Assembly: GCF_023277745.1 (NCBI RefSeq) | Contig: NZ_CP086322.1 | Coordinates: 3,844,001 to 3,908,000, forward strand | DNA from: Streptomyces halobius | GTDB taxonomy: Bacteria; Actinomycetota; Actinomycetes; Streptomycetales; Streptomycetaceae | DNA: 64,000 nucleotides | Direction of reading: 5' to 3' | Part shown: one piece after another, positions 16,834-23,661 of the stretch | Numbering within the stretch: position 1 is the first letter of the stretch | How the letters are laid out: each line of letters begins with the position of its first letter | The notes under the pieces: model-generated | Seen by the model: the letters and a program-made list of their open reading frames with translations, nothing else | Database searches by the model: none | Told to the model about the DNA's origin: nothing | Made by a program: the position numbers and the translations under genes

Positions 16834-17835
16834 GTGACCATGCCCATCACTGTTCCCGCATACGGCAAGGAAGCCGCGGGGCGTCTGGCGTCAATGGCGG
16901 ACGTGACCGCCGACGACGGTGCGCTGCGCCGCTTCCTCCACGGCCTCCCGGGCGTCGACGCGGTCGGCCTGGAGGCCCGCGCCGCCGCCCTCGGCACCCG
17001 TTCGATCAAGACGACGGCGAAGGCGTACGCCATCGATCTCGCCATCTCGATGATCGACCTGACGACCCTCGAAGGCGCGGACACCCCGGGCAAGGTCCGG
17101 GCGTTGTGCGCCAAGGGCGTCAATCCGGACCCCACGGACCGTACGGCCCCCGAGGTCGCGGCGATCTGCGTCTACCCCGACATGGTCGCGACGGCCAAGG
17201 AAGCGCTCGCCGGCTCCGGCATTCATGTCGCCTCCGTCGCCACCGCCTTCCCCGCGGGCCGCGCCGCGCTGCCCGTCAAGCTCGCCGACACCCGTGACGC
17301 GGTCGCGGCCGGCGCCGACGAGATCGACATGGTGATCGACCGGGGGGCCTTCCTCGCCGGCCGTTACCTGTCCGTCTTCGAGGAGATCAGGCAGGTGAAG
17401 GAGGCGTGCGTCCGTCCGGACGGCAGCGCCGCGCACCTCAAGGTCATCTTCGAGACCGGTGAGCTGCAGACGTACGACAACGTCCGGCGGGTCTCCTGGC
17501 TGGCGATGCTGGCCGGTGCCGACTTCATCAAGACGTCGACCGGCAAGGTGTCCGTCAACGCCACCCCGCCCGTCACACTGCTGATGCTGGAGGCCGTACG
17601 GGACTTCCACGAGGCGGTCGGCGTCCAGGTCGGGGTGAAGCCGGCCGGCGGTATCCGTACCACCAAGGACGCCGTCAAGTACCTGGTGATGGTCAACGAG
17701 ACGCTGGGCGACCGCTGGCTGACCCCCGACTGGTTCCGCTTCGGCGCCTCCAGCCTCCTGAACGACCTGCTGATGCAGCGCCAGAAGCTCAGCACCGGCC
17801 GCTACTCCGGCCCCGACTACGTCACGGTGGACTGA
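16834..17835 (+). CDS. deoC: Deoxyribose-phosphate aldolase
   Basis: 333 residues from GTG 16834 (ATG 16840 also possible). Cleaves 2-deoxyribose-5-phosphate to acetaldehyde and glyceraldehyde-3-phosphate. Seen: AAICVYPDMV, GADEIDMVIDRGAFLAG, KVIFETGEL, the Schiff-base lysine motif DFIKTSTGKVSVNATPP and the second active-site lysine in GVKPAGGIRTTKDAV. The approximately 80-residue N-terminal extension is characteristic of the longer DeoC subgroup found in actinobacteria and animals. Two aldehyde dehydrogenase genes follow at 2-base spacing and overlap, so acetaldehyde is oxidised by the same operon. Confidence 0.95.
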   Translation: MTMPITVPAYGKEAAGRLASMADVTADDGALRRFLHGLPGVDAVGLEARAAALGTRSIKTTAKAYAIDLAISMIDLTTLEGADTPGKVRALCAKGVNPDPTDRTAPEVAAICVYPDMVATAKEALAGSGIHVASVATAFPAGRAALPVKLADTRDAVAAGADEIDMVIDRGAFLAGRYLSVFEEIRQVKEACVRPDGSAAHLKVIFETGELQTYDNVRRVSWLAMLAGADFIKTSTGKVSVNATPPVTLLMLEAVRDFHEAVGVQVGVKPAGGIRTTKDAVKYLVMVNETLGDRWLTPDWFRFGASSLLNDLLMQRQKLSTGRYSGPDYVTVD

Positions 17836-17837
17836 CC

Positions 17838-19274
17838 ATGGCCAATGTTTTCGAGTACGCACCGGCGCCCGAGTCGCGCGCGGTCGTCAATATCGCGCCG
17901 TCCTACGGGCTGTTCATCGACGGCGAGTTCGCCCCGGGCTCCGAGGGCAAGGTCTTCAAGTCCGTCTCCCCGTCGTCCGAGGAAGTCCTCTCCGAGGTGG
18001 CCCAGGCCACCGCCGACGACGTCGACCGCGCCGTCAAGGCCGCCCGTAAAGCCTTCGAGAAGTGGTCCGCGCTGCCCGGCGCCGAGCGCGCCAAGTACCT
18101 CTTCCGGATCGCCCGGATCATCCAGGAGCGCTCGCGCGAGCTGGCCGTCCTGGAGTCGCTGGACAACGGCAAGCCGATCCGGGAGTCCCGGGACGCGGAT
18201 CTGCCGCTGGTCGCCGCGCACTTCTTCTACTACGCGGGCTGGGCCGACAAGCTCGATCACGCGGGCTACGGTCCGAACCCGCGCCCCCTGGGCGTCGCGG
18301 GCCAGGTGATCCCCTGGAACTTCCCGCTCCTGATGCTCGCGTGGAAGATCGCCCCGGCGCTGGCGACCGGCAACACGGTGGTGCTGAAGCCCGCCGAGAC
18401 GACGCCGCTGTCGGCGCTCTTCTTCGCGGACATCTGCCGCCAGGCCGGGCTCCCCAAGGGCGTCGTCAACATCATTACGGGTGACGGCTCGACGGGCGCC
18501 GAGCTGGTGGCCCACCCGCACGTCAACAAGGTCGCCTTCACCGGCTCCACCGCGGTCGGCAAGGCCATCGCCCGTACGGTCGCCGGCACCGACAAGAAGG
18601 TGACCCTGGAGCTGGGCGGCAAGGCGGCGAACATCGTCTTCGACGACGCCCCGATCGACCAGGCCGTCGAGGGCATCGTCAACGGCATCTTCTTCAACCA
18701 GGGGCAGGTCTGCTGTGCGGGCTCGCGCCTGCTGGTGCAGGAGTCGGTCCAGGACGAGCTGCTGGACGCCCTCAAGCGCCGGATGGCGACGCTCCGGGTC
18801 GGCGATCCGCTCGACAAGAACACCGACATCGGCGCCATCAACTCCGCCGAGCAGCTGGCCCGTATCACCGCGCTGGTCGAGGCGGGCGAGGCCGAGGGCG
18901 CCGAGCGCTGGGCCCCGGCCTGTGAACTGCCCGCCTCGGGCTACTGGTTCGCGCCGACGCTGTTCACCGGCGTCACCCAGGCGCACCGCATCGCCCGCGA
19001 GGAGATCTTCGGCCCGGTGCTGTCCGTGCTGACCTTCCGTACGCCGGAGGAGGCCGTCGCGAAGGCGAACAACACGCCGTACGGGCTGTCGGCGGGCATC
19101 TGGACGGAGAAGGGCTCGCGGATCCTGTGGATGGCAAGCCGGCTCCGTGCGGGCGTCATCTGGTCCAACACGTTCAACAAGTTCGACCCGGCCTCGCCGT
19201 TCGGCGGCTACAAAGAGTCGGGCTTCGGCCGCGAGGGCGGCCGGCACGGTCTGGAGGCGTACCTCAATGTCTGA
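17838..19274 (+). CDS. Aldehyde dehydrogenase, catalytic
   Basis: 478 residues, two bases after the deoC stop. NAD-dependent ALDH fold: IPWNFPLLMLAWKIAPALA, KPAETTPLSALF, FTGSTAVGKAI, the general-base region LELGGKAANIVF and the nucleophile loop FFNQGQVCCAGSRLL with catalytic cysteine, then EEIFGPVLSVLTF and the C-terminal PFGGYKESGFGREGG. In context it should oxidise the acetaldehyde formed by DeoC. It overlaps the next gene by eight bases. Together the two genes look like the two halves of an ALDH16 protein. Confidence 0.93.
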   Translation: MANVFEYAPAPESRAVVNIAPSYGLFIDGEFAPGSEGKVFKSVSPSSEEVLSEVAQATADDVDRAVKAARKAFEKWSALPGAERAKYLFRIARIIQERSRELAVLESLDNGKPIRESRDADLPLVAAHFFYYAGWADKLDHAGYGPNPRPLGVAGQVIPWNFPLLMLAWKIAPALATGNTVVLKPAETTPLSALFFADICRQAGLPKGVVNIITGDGSTGAELVAHPHVNKVAFTGSTAVGKAIARTVAGTDKKVTLELGGKAANIVFDDAPIDQAVEGIVNGIFFNQGQVCCAGSRLLVQESVQDELLDALKRRMATLRVGDPLDKNTDIGAINSAEQLARITALVEAGEAEGAERWAPACELPASGYWFAPTLFTGVTQAHRIAREEIFGPVLSVLTFRTPEEAVAKANNTPYGLSAGIWTEKGSRILWMASRLRAGVIWSNTFNKFDPASPFGGYKESGFGREGGRHGLEAYLNV

Positions 19275-20142
19275 TCGTTTGGGTGTTCTCAAGACCTACA
19301 AGCTGTACGTCGGGGGGAAGTTCCCCCGGTCCGAGAGCGGGCGGGTGTACGAGGTGACCGACACTAAGGGCAAGTGGCTGGCCAATGCCCCGCTGTCCTC
19401 CCGCAAGGACGCGCGGGACGCGGTGGTCGCGGCCCGTAAGGCGTTCGGCGGCTGGTCCGGCGCCACGGCCTACAACCGCGGCCAGATCCTCTACCGCGTC
19501 GCCGAGATGCTGGAGGGCCGCCGCGAGCAGTTCGCCGCGGAGGTGGCGGACGCCGAGGGGCTGTCGAAGTCCAAGGCCGCCGCCCTGGTGGACGCCGCCA
19601 TCGACCGCTGGGTCTGGTACGCGGGCTGGTCCGACAAGGTCGCCCAGATCGCCGGCTCCGCCAACCCGGTGGCGGGCCCGTACTTCAACCTCTCCACGCC
19701 CGAACCGACCGGTGTGGTGGCCGTACTGGCGCCCCAGGAGTCGTCGTTCCTCGGTCTGGTGTCGGTGATCGCCCCGGCGATCGTCACCGGCAACACGGTG
19801 GTCGTGGTGACGTCGGAGAAGGCGCCGCTGCCCGCGCTGTCCCTGGCGGAGGTGCTCGCCACGTCCGATGTTCCGGGCGGGGTGGTCAATATCCTCTCGG
19901 GCCGTACGGCGGAGATCGCGGCCCCGCTCGCCGCCCACCAGGACGTCAACGCCATCGATCTGGCGGGGGCGACCGGCCTGTCGGATGAGGGCTCGTTGGC
20001 GAAGGAGCTGGAAACCGCGGCGGCCGAGAACCTGAAGCGGGTGCTCCGCCCGGGTTCGGTGGACTGGACGGCCGCCCCCGGGACGGACCGTCTGCTCGCC
20101 TTCCTGGAGACGAAGACGGTCTGGCATCCGATGGGCGTGTAA
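19267..20142 (+). CDS. Truncated, non-catalytic aldehyde dehydrogenase-like protein (ALDH16 second module)
   Basis: 291 residues, starting inside the end of the preceding ALDH gene. Only the NAD-binding half of the ALDH fold is present (YVGGKFPRSESGRVYEV, RKAFGGWSGATAYNRGQILY, VAVLAPQESSFLGLVSVIAP, GGVVNILSGRT); the LELGG glutamate and the nucleophile cysteine loop are absent and the chain ends RVLRPGSVDWTAAPGTDRLL plus a short tail. This ending is regular, so it is not simple decay. ALDH16 proteins consist of an active module followed by such an inactive one; here they would be separate chains, probably forming one complex. Confidence 0.82.
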   Translation: MSDRLGVLKTYKLYVGGKFPRSESGRVYEVTDTKGKWLANAPLSSRKDARDAVVAARKAFGGWSGATAYNRGQILYRVAEMLEGRREQFAAEVADAEGLSKSKAAALVDAAIDRWVWYAGWSDKVAQIAGSANPVAGPYFNLSTPEPTGVVAVLAPQESSFLGLVSVIAPAIVTGNTVVVVTSEKAPLPALSLAEVLATSDVPGGVVNILSGRTAEIAAPLAAHQDVNAIDLAGATGLSDEGSLAKELETAAAENLKRVLRPGSVDWTAAPGTDRLLAFLETKTVWHPMGV

Positions 20143-20161
20143 CAGCGTTCCAGGCACCGGC

Positions 20162-20197
20162 TGTGCGGGGCCTCATCCTCTGGGGATGGGCCCCGCA
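20162..20197. terminator. Terminator hairpin of the deoC-ALDH operon
   Basis: Ten-base arms GTGCGGGGCC (20162-20171) and GGCCCCGCAC (20188-20197), extended inside by CATCC/GGATG around a tctg loop. Confidence 0.8.
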
Positions 20198-20261
20198 CTG
20201 CTGTCCGAGCCCTTCACTACGATGATCTTGACAGCGCGACGACGACAATTCGGGGAGATCC

Positions 20262-20489
20262 GTGGCGGAGCACTTCACCGCCGCCCAGGATGCGCTGCAC
20301 AAGTTCGCCACGAGCTCCGACCAGCGAGCGGAGAAGCTGCCGGCGATCCGCAGCAAGCTCGCGTCGCATGAGCTCAACAAGCAGGCGTTCGGCAAGCTTC
20401 CGGAGTCCGACGAGCTCTACACGGTGTACGGCGAGCAGAGCGAGCACGTCCTGGAGCGTCGAACCGCTCGCTGGCGTCGCGGGCGCTGA
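20262..20489 (+). CDS. Small helical protein, WXG100/ESX-like, possibly shortened
   Basis: 75 residues from GTG 20262 after a GGGGAGATCC ribosome-binding site. The sequence is helix-turn-helix-like: EHFTAAQDALHKFATSSDQR, then LPAIRSKLASHELNKQAF and FGKLPESDELYTVYGEQSEH, which resembles the helical hairpins of small type VII secretion targets, though no WXG is present. The last residues (LERRTARWRRGR) switch abruptly to an Arg-rich run, so a frameshift may have cut off a second helix. Family assignment is tentative. Confidence 0.5.
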   Translation: MAEHFTAAQDALHKFATSSDQRAEKLPAIRSKLASHELNKQAFGKLPESDELYTVYGEQSEHVLERRTARWRRGR

Positions 20490-20538
20490 GCCCCCGGCCG
20501 GGCCGGGGGCTCAGCGACGAGCCTGCTGCCGGGCCCCA

Positions 20539-20937
20539 TCACCCCGGCAGCGCCCGCGCCGCCGGGCCCACCACTGGCAGGTCCTGGACGGTGCCGCCCT
20601 TCGCCAGGGTGCCGGTCACCTGCGTGGTGCTCATCGGCTTGAAGTCGCCGATCCTGGTGCCGACGCCGTTGTTCAGCGGGTCGGCGGGGGTGTTGGCCAG
20701 CGGGTCCAGCTGCATGTTCTTGAACGTGCCGGTGGAGGGGGCGGCCGTCGCGGACACCACATCGGTAAGGGCGCGCGCCGTCTCGCGGACATCGGAAGCC
20801 TTCGTCGGCACGAGGGCCGCGTTCGCCGTCGCGGCACTGCCCGCCGCCAGCGCTGCGCCGGCCGCGGTGACCGTCAGACCGGTACGCAGCAGAGTGCGCG
20901 GAACGCCGCTGAATTTGGGACGTACGTAAAGGACCAT
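20539..20937 (-). CDS. Small secreted protein
   Basis: 132 residues from ATG 20937. Signal peptide: basic start, hydrophobic AGAALAAGSAATANA with cleavage before ALVPTKAS. The mature part is a short hydrophilic repeat-like sequence (ATAAPSTGTFKNMQLDPLAN, TPADPLNNGVGTRIGDFKPM, TLAKGGTVQDLPVVG). No enzyme motif. Streptomyces carry similar small exported proteins of unknown role. Converges with the WXG-like gene and diverges from the kinase-like gene. Confidence 0.75.
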   Translation of the reverse strand: MVLYVRPKFSGVPRTLLRTGLTVTAAGAALAAGSAATANAALVPTKASDVRETARALTDVVSATAAPSTGTFKNMQLDPLANTPADPLNNGVGTRIGDFKPMSTTQVTGTLAKGGTVQDLPVVGPAARALPG

Positions 20938-21054
20938 AAGCCACCTGCCTGTGGGTAATCGATTGACTGCGAAGAGTAGTTGAGAGGGAGGCGGCCGATC
21001 CAGTTGTGGCGCCGGGGGTAGCCCCCACGGCCCAATGCCCGACAATGGGTCCCC

Positions 21055-21711
21055 GTGACCTCCCAGCCTCCTGCCCGGCCGTCGTCCGCCCGCGTCGTCC
21101 TGCTGACCGGCCCTTCCGGCTCCGGCAAGACCTCCCTGGCCGCCCTGACCGGCCTGCCCGTCCTCAACCTCGACGACTTCTACAAAGAGGGCACGGACCC
21201 GACACTCCCGCAGCTGCCCGGCGGCGGCACCGACTGGGACTCCCCGCACTCCTGGGACGCGGGCGCCGCGCTCGCCGCGATCGAGGCGCTGTGCGGTACG
21301 GGGCGCACCACGGTCCCGGTATACGACATCTCCGTCAGCGCGTGCGTCGGCGAGGCAGGTCTGGACATCGGCGATGCCCCGCTGTTCATCGCGGAGGGTA
21401 TTTTCGCGGCCGATGTCATAGCGGAGTGCCGTACCGCGGGAGTGCTGGCCGACGCGCTGTGTTTGCGCGGGCGACCCACCACGACCTTCCGCCGCCGACT
21501 GGTGAGGGATCTACGGGAGGCCCGTAAGTCGGCCCCGTATCTGGTACGTCGTGGACTGCGGCTGCTGCGCGCCGAGCGGTCGGTCGTCGCGCGGCACTGC
21601 GCGCTGGGCGCGCACCCCTGCGCCAAGCCGGAGGCGCTGGCGCGCATATCGGCGGTACAGGCGGTGGAAGCGCTGGACGAGGCCGTACGGCGCGCAAGCA
21701 GTACGCAGTAG
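21055..21711 (+). CDS. Uridine-kinase-like P-loop protein
   Basis: 218 residues from GTG 21055. Walker A GPSGSGKTSLAAL at residues about 19-31, then LNLDDFYKEGTDPTLPQ, which is the lid/substrate segment of uridine/cytidine kinases (DDFY), and YDISVSACVG, IAEGIFAAD as the Walker-B-like strand. Phosphorylation of uridine to UMP fits the surrounding salvage genes, but the family also includes other small-molecule kinases. The region after the stop consists of short repeats that restate the TAG context. Confidence 0.75.
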   Translation: MTSQPPARPSSARVVLLTGPSGSGKTSLAALTGLPVLNLDDFYKEGTDPTLPQLPGGGTDWDSPHSWDAGAALAAIEALCGTGRTTVPVYDISVSACVGEAGLDIGDAPLFIAEGIFAADVIAECRTAGVLADALCLRGRPTTTFRRRLVRDLREARKSAPYLVRRGLRLLRAERSVVARHCALGAHPCAKPEALARISAVQAVEALDEAVRRASSTQ

Positions 21712-21830
21712 CGGACCACCACGTAGAGCGACACGACGTAGAGGCGACACCACGCAGGGCGACACCGCACAGCGACACTGCGTAGAACGCGGCACTGCGC
21801 AGAAGCAGCACGAAGACGCAGAGGCAGCAA
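21699..21830. repeat. Degenerate approximately 16-bp tandem repeats from the kinase stop codon onward
   Basis: Units of the form acgtag-agcgacac follow the real TAG at 21709-21711, with further TAG copies at about 21724, 21740 and 21781, then degenerate cgcagaagcagcac units. Confidence 0.65.
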
Positions 21831-21975
21831 CACGAAGAAGCGGGCTCGGACAGACCCCCCGGCCGTCCGAACCCGCTCCGTTCCCCCGTACTCCCGGCTT
21901 CTTGGAGCCCCCCAGCTCCCGCCGGTTCCCCCGTACCCCCTTCCCCTCGGGTATCTCCCCGCTTTCCCCCTGTCC

Positions 21976-22755
21976 TCAGGCCACCAGCTCGCCGAAGGAC
22001 TCTTCCTCGTCACGGCCGAAGCTGAGGACCTCGTCCTCGCGCAGCCGGCGCAGGGCGCGCCAGATGCTCGACTTCACCGTGCCGACACTGATGTTGAGGA
22101 TGTCGGCGATCTCCGGGTCCGTACGGCCCTCGTAGTAGCGCAGCACCAGCATCGTGCGCTGGTTCTCGGGCAGCCGGGCCAGCGCCTGCCACAGCACGGC
22201 ACGCAGTTCGGTGCCGCGCATCGCGTCCACGTCGCCGGCCGTCTCCGGCAGTTCCTCGGTCGGGTATTCGTTGAGCTTGCGCCGACGCCAGGCACTGATG
22301 TGCAGATTGGTCATCGTGCGCCGCAGATAACCGCCCAGCGCCGCCTTGTCGCTGATCCGGTCCCATGCCCGGTAGGTCGAGAACAGCGCGCTCTGCAGCA
22401 GGTCCTCGGCCTCGTAGCGGTCACCGGTCAGGTGGTAGGCGGTGGCGTACAGGGAGGCCCGGCGCTCCTGGACGTAGGCGGTGAAGGCCGCTTCGGCCCC
22501 GGCCGCCTCCGACGCGGAGCGCCGTTCCCCCGTGCCCTCCCTGTACTCCGCTCCCCCGTGGCCCGCGTTTCCCCCGTGGGCCCCGTTCTTGCCCCCCACC
22601 GTCGCGTCGACGGCCACCATGAAAGGCGGACGCTGACGCCCGGTGCCGCGAGCGCACCCCCGCCCGCTCACGGCACCGGACTTCTCACAAGCCCTCCCGA
22701 CGTCGTGGAGACGCGTGATAACTGCGCTGGTGGTGGTGCCGTGCAGTGTGTTCAT
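21976..22755 (-). CDS. sigQ: SigQ-type RNA polymerase sigma factor (SigE-like ECF)
   Basis: 259 residues from ATG 22755. A low-complexity N-terminal stretch precedes sigma region 2 (RRASLYATAYHLTGDRYEAE, DLLQSALFSTYRAWDRI) and region 4 (LPENQRTMLVLRYYEGRTD, PEIADILNISVGTVKSSI, RALRRLRED). It is divergent from afsQ1-afsQ2, exactly as in S. coelicolor, where SigQ is controlled by AfsQ1 and influences antibiotic production under defined nitrogen conditions. The assignment of name rests on this synteny plus sigma family. An AfsQ1 box lies in the shared promoter region. Confidence 0.9.
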   Translation of the reverse strand: MNTLHGTTTSAVITRLHDVGRACEKSGAVSGRGCARGTGRQRPPFMVAVDATVGGKNGAHGGNAGHGGAEYREGTGERRSASEAAGAEAAFTAYVQERRASLYATAYHLTGDRYEAEDLLQSALFSTYRAWDRISDKAALGGYLRRTMTNLHISAWRRRKLNEYPTEELPETAGDVDAMRGTELRAVLWQALARLPENQRTMLVLRYYEGRTDPEIADILNISVGTVKSSIWRALRRLREDEVLSFGRDEEESFGELVA

Positions 22756-22865
22756 CTCGCGCCCCCCGTCGGTTGAGCCAGCTTGTTCGGTGTCTCCCCG
22801 GGCGGTTGTTCCCTCCCGGTGCCCAAAAGACTGCCAACCCAGTTTCATCGCGTTGTCCGCCGACT

Positions 22866-22881
22866 GTCACAGCCCTGTCAC
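22866..22881. promoter_or_regulatory. AfsQ1 box between sigQ and afsQ1
   Basis: GTCAC-agccct-GTCAC exactly matches the reported AfsQ1 consensus GTnAC-n6-GTnAC. It is 102 bases before the afsQ1 start and 110 bases before the sigQ start, so AfsQ1 could control both. Confidence 0.8.
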
Positions 22882-22983
22882 AGCCCCGGCGGCGCGCGAC
22901 AACGGGCGGCCCACGCGTGCGGGCCTTTGTCGAGGACACACCACTGGTCGATGTCCCGGCGTCCCATGCGCCAGAATGGCGAC

Positions 22984-23661
22984 GTGCCATTCCTGTTGCT
23001 GATCGAGGACGACGACGCCATCCGCACGGCCCTCGAACTCTCGCTGTCACGCCAAGGTCACCGTGTGGTGACCGCGGCGACGGGCGAGGACGGCCTGAAG
23101 CTGCTGCGCGAGCAGCGCCCGGACCTGATCGTGCTGGACGTGATGCTCCCGGGCATCGACGGTTTCGAGGTGTGCCGGCGGATCAGGCGTACGGACCAAC
23201 TGCCCATCATCCTGCTCACCGCCCGCAACGACGACATCGACGTCGTGGTGGGCCTGGAGTCCGGCGCGGACGACTATGTCGTCAAACCGGTCCAGGGCCG
23301 GGTGCTGGACGCCCGGATCAGGGCGGTGCTGCGCCGCGGGGAGCGCGAGTCCAGCGACTCGGCGACCTTCGGCTCGCTGGTGATCGACCGCTCGGCGATG
23401 ACCGTCACCAAGAACGGCGAGGATCTGCAACTGACACCCACCGAGCTGCGGCTGCTGCTGGAGCTGAGCCGCCGGCCGGGCCAGGCGCTGTCCCGGCAGC
23501 AGCTGCTGCGGCTGGTGTGGGAGCACGACTATCTCGGTGACTCGCGCCTGGTGGACGCCTGTGTGCAGCGGCTGCGCGCGAAGGTGGAGGACGTGCCGTC
23601 CTCACCGACCTTGATCCGTACGGTCCGCGGCGTCGGCTACCGGTTGGACTCCCCGCAGTGA
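22984..23661 (+). CDS. afsQ1: AfsQ1 two-component response regulator (OmpR family)
   Basis: 225 residues from GTG 22984, the same length as S. coelicolor AfsQ1. Receiver domain: LLLIEDDDAIRTALEL acidic pocket, phospho-acceptor Asp in LIVLDVMLPGIDGFEV, switch Thr in IILLTARND, and Lys in DYVVKPV. Winged-helix DNA-binding domain ends with SRLVDACVQRLRAKVED and TVRGVGYRL. Its stop overlaps the afsQ2 start (GTGA). The pair responds to nitrogen status and affects antibiotics and development in S. coelicolor. Confidence 0.95.
   Translation: MPFLLLIEDDDAIRTALELSLSRQGHRVVTAATGEDGLKLLREQRPDLIVLDVMLPGIDGFEVCRRIRRTDQLPIILLTARNDDIDVVVGLESGADDYVVKPVQGRVLDARIRAVLRRGERESSDSATFGSLVIDRSAMTVTKNGEDLQLTPTELRLLLELSRRPGQALSRQQLLRLVWEHDYLGDSRLVDACVQRLRAKVEDVPSSPTLIRTVRGVGYRLDSPQ

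Noticed and set aside
17817..19292. 491-codon minus-strand frame opposite the ALDH gene
   Set aside because: Shadow; the plus frame has catalytic ALDH motifs.
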